Positions 8,550-17,320 are shown, counted from the stretch's first letter. The stretch: 64,000 bases of DNA from an uncultured Bacteroidia bacterium (GCA_903923905.1 CAIXZH010000089.1:1-64000), one strand, 5' to 3'. Notes: generated from the sequence alone by a model not told the origin. Numbers and translations are program-made.

Positions 8550-9443
8550 ATGAAAAAAGAGACAGTAAAAAAGAGTGTTGTTAAAATTGGAACTGGTTTA
8601 CCCGTATTTAATCCGCATGCTGCAGGAATAGATATTGGAGACACATTATATTGTGTTGCTATCAATGATGGGAAGGGAGGTCATGAAGTAAAAACAACTT
8701 CTGCGTTCACTTGTGATTTGCATGAGATCGTTGATTATTTAAAAAGTAACGGAGTTACGACCGCAGCAATGGAAAGTACAGGTGTATATTTTTTGCCATT
8801 GTTCATTTTGCTTGAAGAAGAGGGCATAGAGCCCTACCTTGTAAATGCAAAGCACGTAAAAAATGTTACCGGTCGAAAGAAAGATGATACGGATTCTATC
8901 TGGCTCCAAAAGCTTCATACCTGTGGGCTTTTACAGAAAAGATTCCAACCAGACAACGAAATCAGAGTCTTAAGAAACTATACCCGACAACGGGGGAAAT
9001 TGATTTTATTAAGCTCCGATTCTGTTAGAAGGATGCAAAAATTGCTGGAACTAATGAATATAAAAATACATACAGTTATAAGCGATTTACTAGGCAAAAC
9101 CGGAATGGCCATGGTGAAAGCAATTTTAGCGGGAGAAAGAGACCCACAAATTTTAAGCACACTATGCGATCCAAGAATAAAAGCATCGAAGGAAGAAGTA
9201 ATCAAGTCATTACAAGGCATCTGGAACGAAGAGCATCTCTTTATGTTGGAACAAGCATTGGAGAATTATGAATTTCATCAAAATCAGATAAAACGCTGTG
9301 AAGAAAAAATAAAGCAGCAATTATTAAAACAAGTAGCAATCATAAAAGAGGGAGACATTACCTGCCTGGAAGAAACTCAAAAAAAAAGTCGAAAGCAAAA
9401 CCAAAAAAGAATCAATTTGATTTTTCAATTTCGCCATACCTGA
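8550..9443 (+). CDS. IS110-family transposase, N-terminal DEDD part
   Basis: These 297 codons hold the RuvC-like DEDD domain of an IS110 transposase. AAGIDIGDTLYCVAIN near residues 20-35 supplies the first Asp, AAMESTGVYFLPL near 70 the Glu, and GRKKDDTDSIW near 108-118 the paired Asp residues. A coiled-coil-like helix follows. The frame meets a run of nine A at 9379-9387. Homology then continues in the -1 frame into the 9518-9910 ORF, while the zero frame runs on about 20 codons to a stop. Either the gene is inactive through a single-base change or the full product needs frameshifting or transcript slippage. Confidence 0.85.
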   Translation: MKKETVKKSVVKIGTGLPVFNPHAAGIDIGDTLYCVAINDGKGGHEVKTTSAFTCDLHEIVDYLKSNGVTTAAMESTGVYFLPLFILLEEEGIEPYLVNAKHVKNVTGRKKDDTDSIWLQKLHTCGLLQKRFQPDNEIRVLRNYTRQRGKLILLSSDSVRRMQKLLELMNIKIHTVISDLLGKTGMAMVKAILAGERDPQILSTLCDPRIKASKEEVIKSLQGIWNEEHLFMLEQALENYEFHQNQIKRCEEKIKQQLLKQVAIIKEGDITCLEETQKKSRKQNQKRINLIFQFRHT

Positions 9444-9517
9444 TAGCAATTGCTGGAGTCGATTTATGCAAAATACCAGGTATTAATGAACTAACAGCAT
9501 TAGAATTTATTGCAGAA

Positions 9518-9910
9518 GTGGGGACAGATATGACTAAATGGAAAAGTGCAAAGCACTTCGCTGCATGGCTAAATCTGGTGCCTAATACCAAAATAACCGG
9601 AGGTAAAATTGTGAGTAGCAAAATGCAAAAGAAGAAAAATAAAGCAGGGCAGATCTTAAGACAAGGCGCATCGTGTTTGTCTGCCAATAAAACGCCAATT
9701 GGAGATTCCTATCGCCAAATGAAGGCGAGGTTAGGAGGCAAAGGAGCAGCAATCACTACTGGACATAAACTTGCACGAATAATCTACACCATGTTGTTAA
9801 AAAATACAGAATGCAATATCGAATTGATAATAGATAATCAAGAAAAATACCGTGAAGAGAAAATTAAGAGATTGGAAAAACAATTAAATAAGCTAAAACT
9901 AGCATCTTGA
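9518..9910 (+). CDS. IS110-family transposase, C-terminal Tnp_20 part
   Basis: This is the C-terminal transposase_20 domain in the -1 frame relative to 8550-9443. The open frame reaches back without a stop to the A9 tract at 9379-9387, encoding PYLIAIAGVDLCKIPGINEL ahead of the first ATG at 9518. Within the ORF, FAAWLNLVPNTKITGGKI and the VSSKMQKKKNKAG segment match the region holding the catalytic serine of IS110 enzymes. GHKLARIIYTMLLKN near the end is also typical. On its own this half should not be active. Joined to the first part it would give a protein of about 453 residues. Confidence 0.75.
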   Translation: MGTDMTKWKSAKHFAAWLNLVPNTKITGGKIVSSKMQKKKNKAGQILRQGASCLSANKTPIGDSYRQMKARLGGKGAAITTGHKLARIIYTMLLKNTECNIELIIDNQEKYREEKIKRLEKQLNKLKLAS

Positions 9911-10006
9911 AATTAACTCAATATCAGAAAATTACAAAAGAGTTATATAGGAGTCGCAAAGTTCAAAACCTTAGCGACTTTGCGTGACTTTCCATATCCT
10001 TATGGG

Positions 10007-13000
10007 TTAATTCTCAGCCTTTCTCAACGCGTATGACTTGCTGTCGCTGAAGTCATCGGTAAGCGGCTGAAGAATTTGAATGTCATCCCCCTCTTTTTTG
10101 GCTGCAGTCAGCGCAAATATCTTGATTTTGGCATTATCCGGAAGGGTAATGGAACCGGCATTTGCAGGGAGGCTGATCTCGTATTTAAAAATATAGGAAT
10201 AGGTGTATGGCTCATTCCTTGTCGGATAACCAAAGTGATAATGCGACGCAAACCAGGCGATATTATCATGCTTCAGGAATGGCTCTTTGATGTTTCTGAC
10301 CGTGAATCCATCCACATCAAACTGCCGGTCGTAGTGCTGACCCATAAATCCCTTCCAGTTGGCAACCGACACCTTTACAGGGGTTCCGTTCACCTTGAAA
10401 ATTCCTGAGGTATCTTCGGTGGCAGCCGCCAAAATATATACCTTATTGTAATCCCCGGCGGGTAACCTGATCTCCTGACCTTTGCAGGTAACGACATTCT
10501 TTTTCAGATCTTCGGTACTTCCCATTTTAAACTTCACTCCCTCGCTGACCAGCTCTGCAGGAATCTGTTCTGCGGGATAATTGCAAACCATTCCATGGTC
10601 TGTCGGATCGTAAACAGGAACCATATTCCCGTCGGTCCGGTTATTATCGAAACTCATCACGTCCTGGTCGTATTCTAAACCGACCGCTGACTGATTCAGG
10701 TTCTGCGGAATCCGGGGGGCCAGTTTGAAGGCAAAACTGCGAAGGGTATAATGGGTAATATCAAAATTCAGTGAGCTTCCGTCAATTGTTGCTTCGCCGA
10801 TCTTTTGCTCCTGTCCGTTTACCTCATAAGCATCCAGGATCTTTGACGGAAATTTTAGGCTGACACCGGCCTGATCTTTCCCTGTGAGTTCATTCACCCG
10901 GATTATGGTGTAATCGCTGTTTTCGCCTTTTTTCAGGGCCATTACCCCGACTTTAGGGGTATTCAGGTTCACCAGTGAAAATGCGGAACCCGATTTCCCC
11001 GCATGTTTGGGAGCTTCAAAGGCTAGCAGCGGTTTATTCAGAAACTCAGCCTGCCAGGGAGTTTCACTTTGTGACCAGTCGCCGCTATGACTGTATAATC
11101 CATATTTTACCTGTTGCAATCCCCAATCCTGCGAAGACTGGTAAAGCCATGTAGGACAAAGTTTGGCAGATGGGGTGAATTCCAGCGTAAGTCTTAATGT
11201 ATTTTGATCGGGTTTGTCGGAACCATACTTACAATCTTCCAGGACAGAGACCCCAAATTTACCAGACTTATCGGTGAGGTCAAACCACATCTTCGACGGG
11301 ACCTCGAATTTTTTCTCATTATTCGTGCTTCGCTGAATTGCCCCGGCACTCAGGTTATAGGTGGCATTCTCATTCTCCGCGGTCAGCGGGAAGGATGCCT
11401 TCAAACTGACACCGGTTGATTGCCAGTCGATCACATTGACTACCTCAACCCGCTTGCCACCTTTTCCGGCTGCCAAACTGACAATTTGCTTAATCGCTGA
11501 ATTCTGCCCTTTTCGGGTGATTTCGAAGGCAACCCTCACCGGTCCGCTCTCCACCATCTTTATGGAGACATCCTTGTTCATAAAATCAAAGGGAGGATTC
11601 TTACGGTCGTACCAGAACATGTTCCAGGCAGGTTCCTTGGTGGGAATCTCGCGCTGAAACTCGAGGCGTGATGGTTTTGAAAGGAGTTCGCGGTTTTCCT
11701 TTTTATCGTACAGGGATGAGATATCGCCATCATCATTAATCGAAACTTTATAATATTCGTTTTCAAGCACATTCGGCTCGATAGAGAGTGCCGGCGTTGT
11801 AAGTCTTGAAGCTAATGCGGACTCCTCAACGTCATAAACAGCCACACCCACTGATGGGACATGGGCCACAAAAATGAGTTTAATGTGATTATCCTTGCGG
11901 GAAATGACCTGGGAAGGAATTTCCTTCCCTTTGGCATCGTAAACTTTCAGGTGAGCAGGCATCGCATCGAAGGTGAGCTCTGCTGTGCACACATCTTCGC
12001 GGTCGGCAGCTACCGGGTTATAAACCGCAACGGATCTCCCTTTGGTACGGGTATCAAGCTGAGCTGAAACCCCGCTGATTGAATTTTTCAGCACTTCTGA
12101 AAATCCGTTCTGGGCAACAAACTCGTCGTTCCAGGCCAGTTTGAACGCGCTTGGAATGGCTGTTCCTGTAACCACATCGTGCATCTGGCTTCCCAGCATC
12201 AATTCCCATGAATTATTCAGTTTTTCAAAAGGATAGGGAGCGTCGGTCAGGTAATTATCCATTACGGCCATTTGTTCGGCAGTCTGGGCAAGTTGTTCGT
12301 TTTTGCGGTTCATTCGCTTCATGTACGATTCGGAAGTCAATGAGCCGGCACTGTGCTCCACGAGCAACAGATCGCCAATGTAAACAGGGAGTTTTTTTCG
12401 GATCTCAGGGGTAATATCCTTATACATCTGATCGGATGAGGTTAAGACCACCTTTATTTTGCTGTCCGGATTTTTCAGACTCCCTTCGGCGTTGATTACA
12501 TCCCGTTCGCGAAGACCGCCACCCATGTCGCCGCATCCGTAATAACGGTAATCGAAGGTGACACCATATTTTTTAGTGTCATCTGCAAGACGGTTATCCC
12601 AGTATTGGTCAATATCGAGCCGCGGCATGAGGTCACCATCGTAGTCGGTTGCATCAAGCACCGAAACCAGACCTTTACCGTCAGGACCATTCCACACCCC
12701 TACATTGAACGGGAGGGGAACACCGGTTGCAAGATTCGGGATGGTAAGCTTCTGTGTAGAGAAACCAATCATACCGGTGTGATGAAGCACAGAGGGAAGA
12801 TTGGCCACGAAGCCGAAACAGTCGGGCAACATATAATCTGAACTCTCCTTATTGAACTCCTTACGAAAATAATTATTCCCGTACAGTACGTGCCTGATCA
12901 CTGACTCTGAGTTTGAGACATTTACCTCAGCCTCTTCCATGGATGAACCAGCCACATACCAGCGTCCCTGCGCGACATACCCCTTTAACTTTTTGAAAAG

Positions 13001-13312
13001 CTCAGGGTGATATTCCTTCATGAGACGATAGCGGCGGGCTCCGGTGAAGTTGAAAACGTAATCGGGATATTTATCCAGTAACCTGAAATTTTCCTCCATC
13101 GTATTTTTAAGGTACTCACTTACGGTGGACTTGTAATCCCACTCATATTCTGAATCCAAATGGGTATACCCAACCGCATAGAGCACCCGTTCTTTGGAGA
13201 TATCATATTTTGCCCTTCTTTCGGTTGGCTGGGAAAAGGCAAGAACCGGAAAAAGCACGATCAACAGGAGTCCGAAATTTTTTCTCATAATCATTGATTT
13301 ATCTTTTTGCAT
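10007..13312 (-). CDS. Secreted GH38 alpha-mannosidase
   Basis: A 1101-residue glycoside hydrolase of family 38, retaining zinc-dependent alpha-mannosidases that trim mannose from glycans. A signal peptide is present (hydrophobic core GLLLIVLFPVLAFS), so it acts in the periplasm or outside. The N-terminal catalytic domain shows the metal site HLD at 51-53 and LPDCFGF at 162-168, where Asp164 fits the nucleophile. The middle three-helix and C-terminal beta-sandwich regions follow, and a C-terminal extension of about 200 residues is longer than in minimal members. Translation could start at Met1, Met7 (13294) or Met9 (13288). It stands alone on its strand and suits a glycan-degrading lifestyle. 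Confidence 0.92.
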   Translation of the reverse strand: MQKDKSMIMRKNFGLLLIVLFPVLAFSQPTERRAKYDISKERVLYAVGYTHLDSEYEWDYKSTVSEYLKNTMEENFRLLDKYPDYVFNFTGARRYRLMKEYHPELFKKLKGYVAQGRWYVAGSSMEEAEVNVSNSESVIRHVLYGNNYFRKEFNKESSDYMLPDCFGFVANLPSVLHHTGMIGFSTQKLTIPNLATGVPLPFNVGVWNGPDGKGLVSVLDATDYDGDLMPRLDIDQYWDNRLADDTKKYGVTFDYRYYGCGDMGGGLRERDVINAEGSLKNPDSKIKVVLTSSDQMYKDITPEIRKKLPVYIGDLLLVEHSAGSLTSESYMKRMNRKNEQLAQTAEQMAVMDNYLTDAPYPFEKLNNSWELMLGSQMHDVVTGTAIPSAFKLAWNDEFVAQNGFSEVLKNSISGVSAQLDTRTKGRSVAVYNPVAADREDVCTAELTFDAMPAHLKVYDAKGKEIPSQVISRKDNHIKLIFVAHVPSVGVAVYDVEESALASRLTTPALSIEPNVLENEYYKVSINDDGDISSLYDKKENRELLSKPSRLEFQREIPTKEPAWNMFWYDRKNPPFDFMNKDVSIKMVESGPVRVAFEITRKGQNSAIKQIVSLAAGKGGKRVEVVNVIDWQSTGVSLKASFPLTAENENATYNLSAGAIQRSTNNEKKFEVPSKMWFDLTDKSGKFGVSVLEDCKYGSDKPDQNTLRLTLEFTPSAKLCPTWLYQSSQDWGLQQVKYGLYSHSGDWSQSETPWQAEFLNKPLLAFEAPKHAGKSGSAFSLVNLNTPKVGVMALKKGENSDYTIIRVNELTGKDQAGVSLKFPSKILDAYEVNGQEQKIGEATIDGSSLNFDITHYTLRSFAFKLAPRIPQNLNQSAVGLEYDQDVMSFDNNRTDGNMVPVYDPTDHGMVCNYPAEQIPAELVSEGVKFKMGSTEDLKKNVVTCKGQEIRLPAGDYNKVYILAAATEDTSGIFKVNGTPVKVSVANWKGFMGQHYDRQFDVDGFTVRNIKEPFLKHDNIAWFASHYHFGYPTRNEPYTYSYIFKYEISLPANAGSITLPDNAKIKIFALTAAKKEGDDIQILQPLTDDFSDSKSYALRKAEN

Positions 13313-13560
13313 TAAGTCGAAGTTATTACCGGAGGATTTTCAGGTGAATGTTTTTCATGAAAATATTCTTATCCGGATCAGAGCCGAAAAATAGGTTGAA
13401 AAACGGCATTATTCAACCCATATATTGACCACTCCTGATGGTTTATTATCCAAAATGTGGGTTTTCTTTAATTTTTCAGGGGGTTAATGGATGTTTATGC
13501 CAAAATATCACCGTGATGCGGTTGGGATAATGTTTTCGGATATTCGTTCAACGTAAATTG
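13313..13560. other. Gene-free stretch before the REP units
   Basis: No gene seen. A degenerate relative of the REP palindrome (ACCGTGATGCGGTTGG) lies near 13510-13525, outside the regular 25-bp array. Confidence 0.4.
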
Positions 13561-13660
13561 CGCCGCGATGCGGCTACCAAACTATCGCCGCTACGCGGCT
13601 ACCATAATGACGCCGCGATGCGGCTAGCAAAATGGAGCAATGATGCTGCTTAAAATGATC
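13561..13660 (+). repeat. Tandem 25-bp REP units, RAYT-distal array
   Basis: Four units start at 13561, 13586, 13611 and 13636, exactly 25 bp apart. The core is a 5-bp stem GCCGC/GCGGC around a 3-nt loop that alternates GAT, TAC, GAT. The last unit is degenerate but keeps one compensated pair (A-T in place of C-G). The array overlaps the 3' end of the adjacent transposase gene, a layout known for REP-associated tyrosine transposases. Confidence 0.85.
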
Positions 13661-14123
13661 ATTCGTAAAATTCAAATAAATATTGATCATTAAATTCAAT
13701 GCCATATCTCATAAGAATATCCAGGTATTCTTCCTTAAAGGTCAGCAGACGGTGATGTTCTTCCTGATTCATTATGTATTTAATAATTTCGTTGCGCTGC
13801 CGGCGTGCATAACTAAAACCGCCATACCCTCGTTGCCATTCAAAATGACCCGGGACAAAATTGTTCTCGTTTATCCATTTCGATGAATTGGCTTTAACCT
13901 TTTCCATAATATCGGATAACGATGAATTGGGGTTCTGCTCGAAGAAAATATGGACATGATTTTCATATCCGCCTACCGCCAAAGGGTATTGATTCAGATT
14001 TTTCAATATACCGCTTATGTATGCAAAGAGGGGATGAATGAATTGGTCATTTAAAAGATTTTCCCGTCCTTTTACGGCGAAAACTGCCTGGATATTGATC
14101 TGTGTGTAGGTATTTGCCATCAC
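13659..14123 (-). CDS. REP-associated tyrosine transposase (RAYT, Y1/HUH)
   Basis: A 154-residue single-domain transposase of the IS200/TnpA_REP superfamily, which nicks single-stranded DNA at hairpins. The HUH metal motif is HVHIFF at residues 56-61. Candidate catalytic tyrosines are Tyr105 in FSYARRQR and Tyr116 in IIKYIMNQEEHH; the second block is a hallmark of this family. Length is normal. Palindromic units flank the gene on both sides (13561-13660 and 14189-14238), so gene and repeats form one cassette. RAYTs are domesticated-like genes thought to spread REPs. Met2 is an equally good start. Confidence 0.9.
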   Translation of the reverse strand: MMANTYTQINIQAVFAVKGRENLLNDQFIHPLFAYISGILKNLNQYPLAVGGYENHVHIFFEQNPNSSLSDIMEKVKANSSKWINENNFVPGHFEWQRGYGGFSYARRQRNEIIKYIMNQEEHHRLLTFKEEYLDILMRYGIEFNDQYLFEFYE

Positions 14124-14188
14124 ATCTGACCATCTTTGATTGATGATTCTGATAAAATATAACGAAATTTATTGAGGAATCACAATTT

Positions 14189-14238
14189 CGCCGCTACGCA
14201 GCTACCAAAATGGCGCTGCGATGCGGCTACCTAACGGG
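14189..14238 (+). repeat. Tandem 25-bp REP units, RAYT-proximal pair
   Basis: Two units start at 14189 and 14214 with the same 25-bp period and loops TAC and GAT as in the array at 13561. Their stems each carry one change (GCAGC and GCTGC). The second unit overlaps the stop codon of the 14231-14794 gene, so its hairpin may also act in termination. Confidence 0.8.
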
Positions 14239-14794
14239 TTAATAAACCTTTGAGCTTCTTTATTCCAAGGACAGATAAACAGATAATCAGAACAGCGAAA
14301 TAAGTTGTTGTACACAGGCTTTTCAGTACTGAGAAAACAGAGGTGATCTGTGATAAAAGATTGGAATTGCCGGGATATTGATTCAATATGGTGATTATAC
14401 CTATATTTTCGCAATAATCAAAGACCCCGGCAAAAACCGGAATAAAACAAAGCCAGATCAATTTGCTGTGCAGTTTCCCCAGTTTGTTTAAGATATATGC
14501 AAGGACCAGACACCAGCTTACGGCAAACAGCAAGGGATAAGCCATATCAACAGGAATCTGTTCAAACAGGTAGGCGTTTCTCCCTTTTTCTCCCAAAGCT
14601 TTAAGCAGGGTGTTTACATAGTCTGCGTTATATCCGGCAGGCATCATATCCATTATCTGCATTCCAGCAGAATAACTCATCACCTTAGGAATAGTTAAGG
14701 TCAACATTACAGCATATAGGATGTTCGTCAAAATAAAAAGAAGCAGAACTTTCTTCCCATCCAGATTCTGTTTAATCAGTCGAACCATAATCAC
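14231..14794 (-). CDS. Multi-pass membrane protein of unknown function
   Basis: A 187-residue inner-membrane protein I cannot assign. Hydrophobic segments lie at about 17-37, 86-105, 111-128 and 155-178, giving four likely transmembrane helices, with a soluble loop near 45-80 (YNADYVNTLLKALGEKG). An FDYCENIGI motif sits near 125. It starts 3 bp after the GNAT gene stop, so the two are probably cotranscribed. Its 3' end abuts a REP unit. Confidence 0.65.
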   Translation of the reverse strand: MIMVRLIKQNLDGKKVLLLFILTNILYAVMLTLTIPKVMSYSAGMQIMDMMPAGYNADYVNTLLKALGEKGRNAYLFEQIPVDMAYPLLFAVSWCLVLAYILNKLGKLHSKLIWLCFIPVFAGVFDYCENIGIITILNQYPGNSNLLSQITSVFSVLKSLCTTTYFAVLIICLSVLGIKKLKGLLTR

Positions 14795-14797
14795 TTA

Positions 14798-15256
14798 TTA
14801 TAATTTAAGTCTCATCGCAATATTACATCTTTGCGACAAATGGGGAGGAATGTATTGCATGAATCCAAACTTCTGATACATGGATAAAGCTTTGTCCAGT
14901 ATTTTATTCGTTTCAAGTACCATCATCGAATATCCCAATTCTTTGGCTTTTTCAAGTGCATCCATCATCATTAATCTGCCGAGCCATTGTCCCTGGAATT
15001 TTTGCAGCAAATACATTTTTCTCAGTTCGCAGGTCTTCTCATCGATTCTAATTATTCCATATGAACCTATAATTTCATTTTCCTCCTCTATTACGGCAAA
15101 CCAACCATTTTTATTGAAATAGTAATAGTCCAAATCAGATAAATCCCTGTCAGTTTCCTCAGGGTTTATTTCTAAACCATAATCAGAAAGCACCGATTTT
15201 ACCAAATCAAGTATTTTGGACCCCTCATGACTGTTTGCTCTTCTCAGGTGAACCAT
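14798..15256 (-). CDS. GNAT-family N-acetyltransferase
   Basis: A 152-residue acetyl-CoA-dependent acyltransferase. The GNAT core is visible: a YYFNKNGWFAVIEEENEIIG beta hairpin near 50-68, LRKMYLLQKFQGQWLGRLM with the Q-x-x-G-x-like acetyl-CoA loop near 85-103, and the closing ALSMYQKFGF motif near 128-137. It lies upstream of a membrane-protein gene in the same transcription unit. The substrate is unknown; this class modifies small molecules, peptides or antibiotics. Confidence 0.85.
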   Translation of the reverse strand: MVHLRRANSHEGSKILDLVKSVLSDYGLEINPEETDRDLSDLDYYYFNKNGWFAVIEEENEIIGSYGIIRIDEKTCELRKMYLLQKFQGQWLGRLMMMDALEKAKELGYSMMVLETNKILDKALSMYQKFGFMQYIPPHLSQRCNIAMRLKL

Positions 15257-15355
15257 TCGTGCCCGATTTTTTTATTCACTGCAAAGCAACCTGCTGTTTC
15301 ACCGCTGTGATATTGAATATTTTTCCCATACAACAGGTCATCTGCAGAGGAAATA

Positions 15356-15583
15356 TTATCTGAAATATCTGATTATTAAAAGAATAAAACCAACGATTCC
15401 GATTGTTGCAAGAATCGACCAGGGATTGGCAAAATTTACGGTCCAACCCATTCCCTGCATTCTTTTGGGAGGGAAAATTCGTTTATCCGTTCTATTAAAA
15501 TAGAATATACTCAATTTCCAGTTTTTAGGATCATCATGCCAGCCATCCAAGGTTTCCCTGGATGGTTTTTCAGTTTGTGTCAT
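15356..15583 (-). CDS. DUF5808-like small membrane protein
   Basis: A 75-residue protein. The soluble part carries WHDDPKNWKLSIFYFN and DKRIFPPKRMQGMGWTVNFA, close to the DUF5808 signature (W-x-DPxNWK, RxFVPKR, GWTLNFA). A single transmembrane helix occupies residues 53-72 with a charged C-terminus, so it is probably tail-anchored. The function of the family is unknown. The gene sits in a run of small minus-strand accessory genes. Confidence 0.75.
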   Translation of the reverse strand: MTQTEKPSRETLDGWHDDPKNWKLSIFYFNRTDKRIFPPKRMQGMGWTVNFANPWSILATIGIVGFILLIIRYFR

Positions 15584-15640
15584 AGTTCAGAAGAAATTAT
15601 TGATATTGCATTGATTTATTATTTAATAAGGTTTTCAATA

Positions 15641-16021
15641 TCAGAATTCATTTGACCGAATCCCTTTAAGCAGGTAATAAATCAATGCAGAGCCAATGAC
15701 CGCTAACCCAATTCCGGAGTATCCTCCGGCAAATCCATCAAAATACCTGCCACTTATAATTGTTTCGACGTTGTGTCCAATACCTTGAAGTACCATAAAA
15801 GCAGCATAAACCAGGCTAAGCTTATACGCCCAATGGTACTTATTTAATACAAAATAAAATATAACAACTGGAATGCAAAAGAGCGCACAATTGATTGTTA
15901 AAAAAAATCCTAATCCGACTTTATTCAATATCCAGAACCGGCCCCATGTTTCTTCAAAAACGTGAGCAACATGAGTAATCAACATTAAAAGGAAACAAAT
16001 GACAATCTTATTCTTATTCAC
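15641..16021 (-). CDS. HXXEE-like membrane protein
   Basis: A 126-residue protein with about four transmembrane helices. Near the N-terminus THVAHVFEETWG gives the H-x-x-EE pattern that names the HXXEE family, and a later GHNVETIISGRYFDGF adds a second conserved His in a membrane context. The pattern suggests a metal-binding or enzymatic membrane protein, but no function is established. Assignment is by motif only. Confidence 0.6.
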   Translation of the reverse strand: MNKNKIVICFLLMLITHVAHVFEETWGRFWILNKVGLGFFLTINCALFCIPVVIFYFVLNKYHWAYKLSLVYAAFMVLQGIGHNVETIISGRYFDGFAGGYSGIGLAVIGSALIYYLLKGIRSNEF

Positions 16022-16183
16022 AAAATCGCCTCCAACTATTTACTTTAAATTTTTATGTGGGAGCAGTCACAGCTAACCTTAGCCAAAATCATTCAAACTC
16101 ACTTTTACCCAAAATTAGAATAAAAGCATTAGAGAGACAAATGGTTAGTCAATTTAAGCTTGAAAGATCAGGATGCCTGTATT

Positions 16184-16519
16184 TCAGTTATGCTTCATTT
16201 GTTTAACCCAGGATAATTCATTTTCGTATTGATTTTGAATTGTGGTTAAATAATCGGATTGCGTATTTAACAGATCCTGAATTAAAAACCTGATTCCCGT
16301 AACCATTTCAATAAATTCAGGCTTGTATTCGGCTGTACCGTTCTCCAATATATTTGTGAGTATTTGGATTGTTTTGGCCGGATCGGATTTTATCAGGTAG
16401 TTTTCAACTATCCTGGCTTGTCTCAGTCCTTTTTCTTCAAAAGCTACTTTTCTTATTTGTTCAGCTTCGAACGGCTCTTCCAAATTTAATTCCTTTTCAA
16501 GTTCTAATATTGTTGCCAT
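16184..16519 (-). CDS. Small soluble protein, second gene of a coupled pair
   Basis: A 111-residue, mostly helical, acidic protein I do not recognise (LELEKELNLEEPFEAEQ at the start). It has no signal peptide or membrane segment. Its ATG (16517-16519) lies inside the end of the upstream gene 16504-16767, a 16-bp overlap that implies translational coupling. The pair could form a complex, though no toxin-antitoxin family match is visible. Confidence 0.6.
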   Translation of the reverse strand: MATILELEKELNLEEPFEAEQIRKVAFEEKGLRQARIVENYLIKSDPAKTIQILTNILENGTAEYKPEFIEMVTGIRFLIQDLLNTQSDYLTTIQNQYENELSWVKQMKHN

Positions 16520-16767
16520 TGGATTATTGTTTTTGTTGTTTTACCCGGGAACATTCTCTCAGCCTGGTCAGCATCCCAGATGATCCTGGGGTGGCCCAAT
16601 ACCTGCCCTTCATTGCTAAGTTCTTCAATCTGAATCCCCCAATTCAGCCCGGTAGTTTTACCGTTGTATGGGGATTCTACTTCATTGATGACTAGTCCGT
16701 GGTGAAATGGTGCATATCCATTCTTTCTGGCACGGAGCAAATATTTTAAGGCTTGTGATTTTGTCAT
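16504..16767 (-). CDS. Small soluble protein, first gene of a coupled pair
   Basis: An 87-residue protein of unknown family. It begins MTKSQALKYLLRARKNGYAP and has NWGIQIEELSNEGQVLGHP in the middle, a mixed alpha/beta pattern without membrane segments. It is followed by, and overlaps, the 16184-16519 gene. The two lie in a stretch of small accessory genes on one strand. Confidence 0.55.
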   Translation of the reverse strand: MTKSQALKYLLRARKNGYAPFHHGLVINEVESPYNGKTTGLNWGIQIEELSNEGQVLGHPRIIWDADQAERMFPGKTTKTIIQWQQY

Positions 16768-17035
16768 CCTGCAGTAATTCTGATTTATTCCAAATACGTA
16801 TTAAAAGTTTAACTAACGGCTCCCATCCGCGGGGAATTTATTCAAAAGTGGGTGCGGATAGATCGCACAATGCCCCTTTTGAGGTATTTCAGTCTTAGGA
16901 TCTGTTTATAAGGCATTTTCATAAGAAGTCAGTCTGAGATATAAAATTGAGTATATAAACGGTCGGAAACAATGACTTTTGAATGCTATTTCGAATATTT
17001 TGATAAAATGTTTTATTGTTCATATTATAAATCAA
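16768..17035. other. Intergenic stretch with an imperfect palindrome
   Basis: No gene. A spaced inverted repeat, ATCCGC at 16825-16830 and GCGGAT at 16854-16859, lies next to TTAACTAACGGCTCCC. It vaguely recalls recombination-site or intergenic repeats but fits no defined family. Confidence 0.35.
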
Positions 17036-17320
17036 TCATCGGTTTTTTAGCTTTGCTTCAATTGCAGGCAGATCTTTTTTGTATTGTTCAACATCCCATT
17101 TTATTTGCCACTGTTCAGCGTAAATAGCCAGTGGTGGAAGTCCAACGTTGGCACGTCTAATATCAACATTATCAGGTTCTTCCAACGGCAAAATGAAATA
17201 AAGGTGAGATTGCCTGTCGGTTCCTATTTGACTGCCATATATTTGTTTTTCCCCTTGTTCAATTGCAACTCTGTCTTCGAGCAGTGCAAGATGGGCTGGT
17301 TCAGCATTCCCATTTTTCAC
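17036..17320 (-). pseudogene. C-terminal part of a frameshifted DUF6624 gene
   Basis: These 94 codons continue the protein begun at 18033. HLALLEDRVAIEQGEKQIYG, then DNVDIRRANVGLPPL and WQIKWDVEQYKKDLP, are typical of the second half of DUF6624 domains. The ATG at its start overlaps the stop of the upstream frame only because of the frame change. Removing two bases from the CT repeat at 17324-17332 merges the two into one 331-residue protein reading MREAVKNGNA across the join. It may be untranslated now, or expressed only when the tract length permits. Confidence 0.7.

Larger units (their letters stand above)
8459..9955 (+). mobile_element. IS110/IS1111-type insertion sequence
   Basis: The element carries a two-frame IS110-family transposase. 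Short inverted repeats bracket it: GACTCCTATATAG at 8459-8471 and its near-complement TTATATAGGAGTC at 9943-9955, 12 of 13 matching. IS110-group elements usually lack terminal repeats while the IS1111 group has short subterminal ones, so this pair hints at an IS1111-like member. A hairpin (GGAGTT/AACTCC) lies between the left repeat and the gene. The true ends may lie some bases outside these repeats. Confidence 0.65.

Noticed and set aside
9955-9990. Inverted GCAAAGT/ACTTTGC pair right of the IS110-type element as an element end
   Set aside because: The right repeat at 9943-9955 already pairs with the left end. This second pair looks like a common intergenic fragment with a long loop and no T tract.
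16801-16870. Possible integron attC site
   Set aside because: There is a GTTTAAC-like start and an inverted ATCCGC/GCGGAT pair, but no matching closing core site, no integrase in the window and no similar sites between neighbouring genes.
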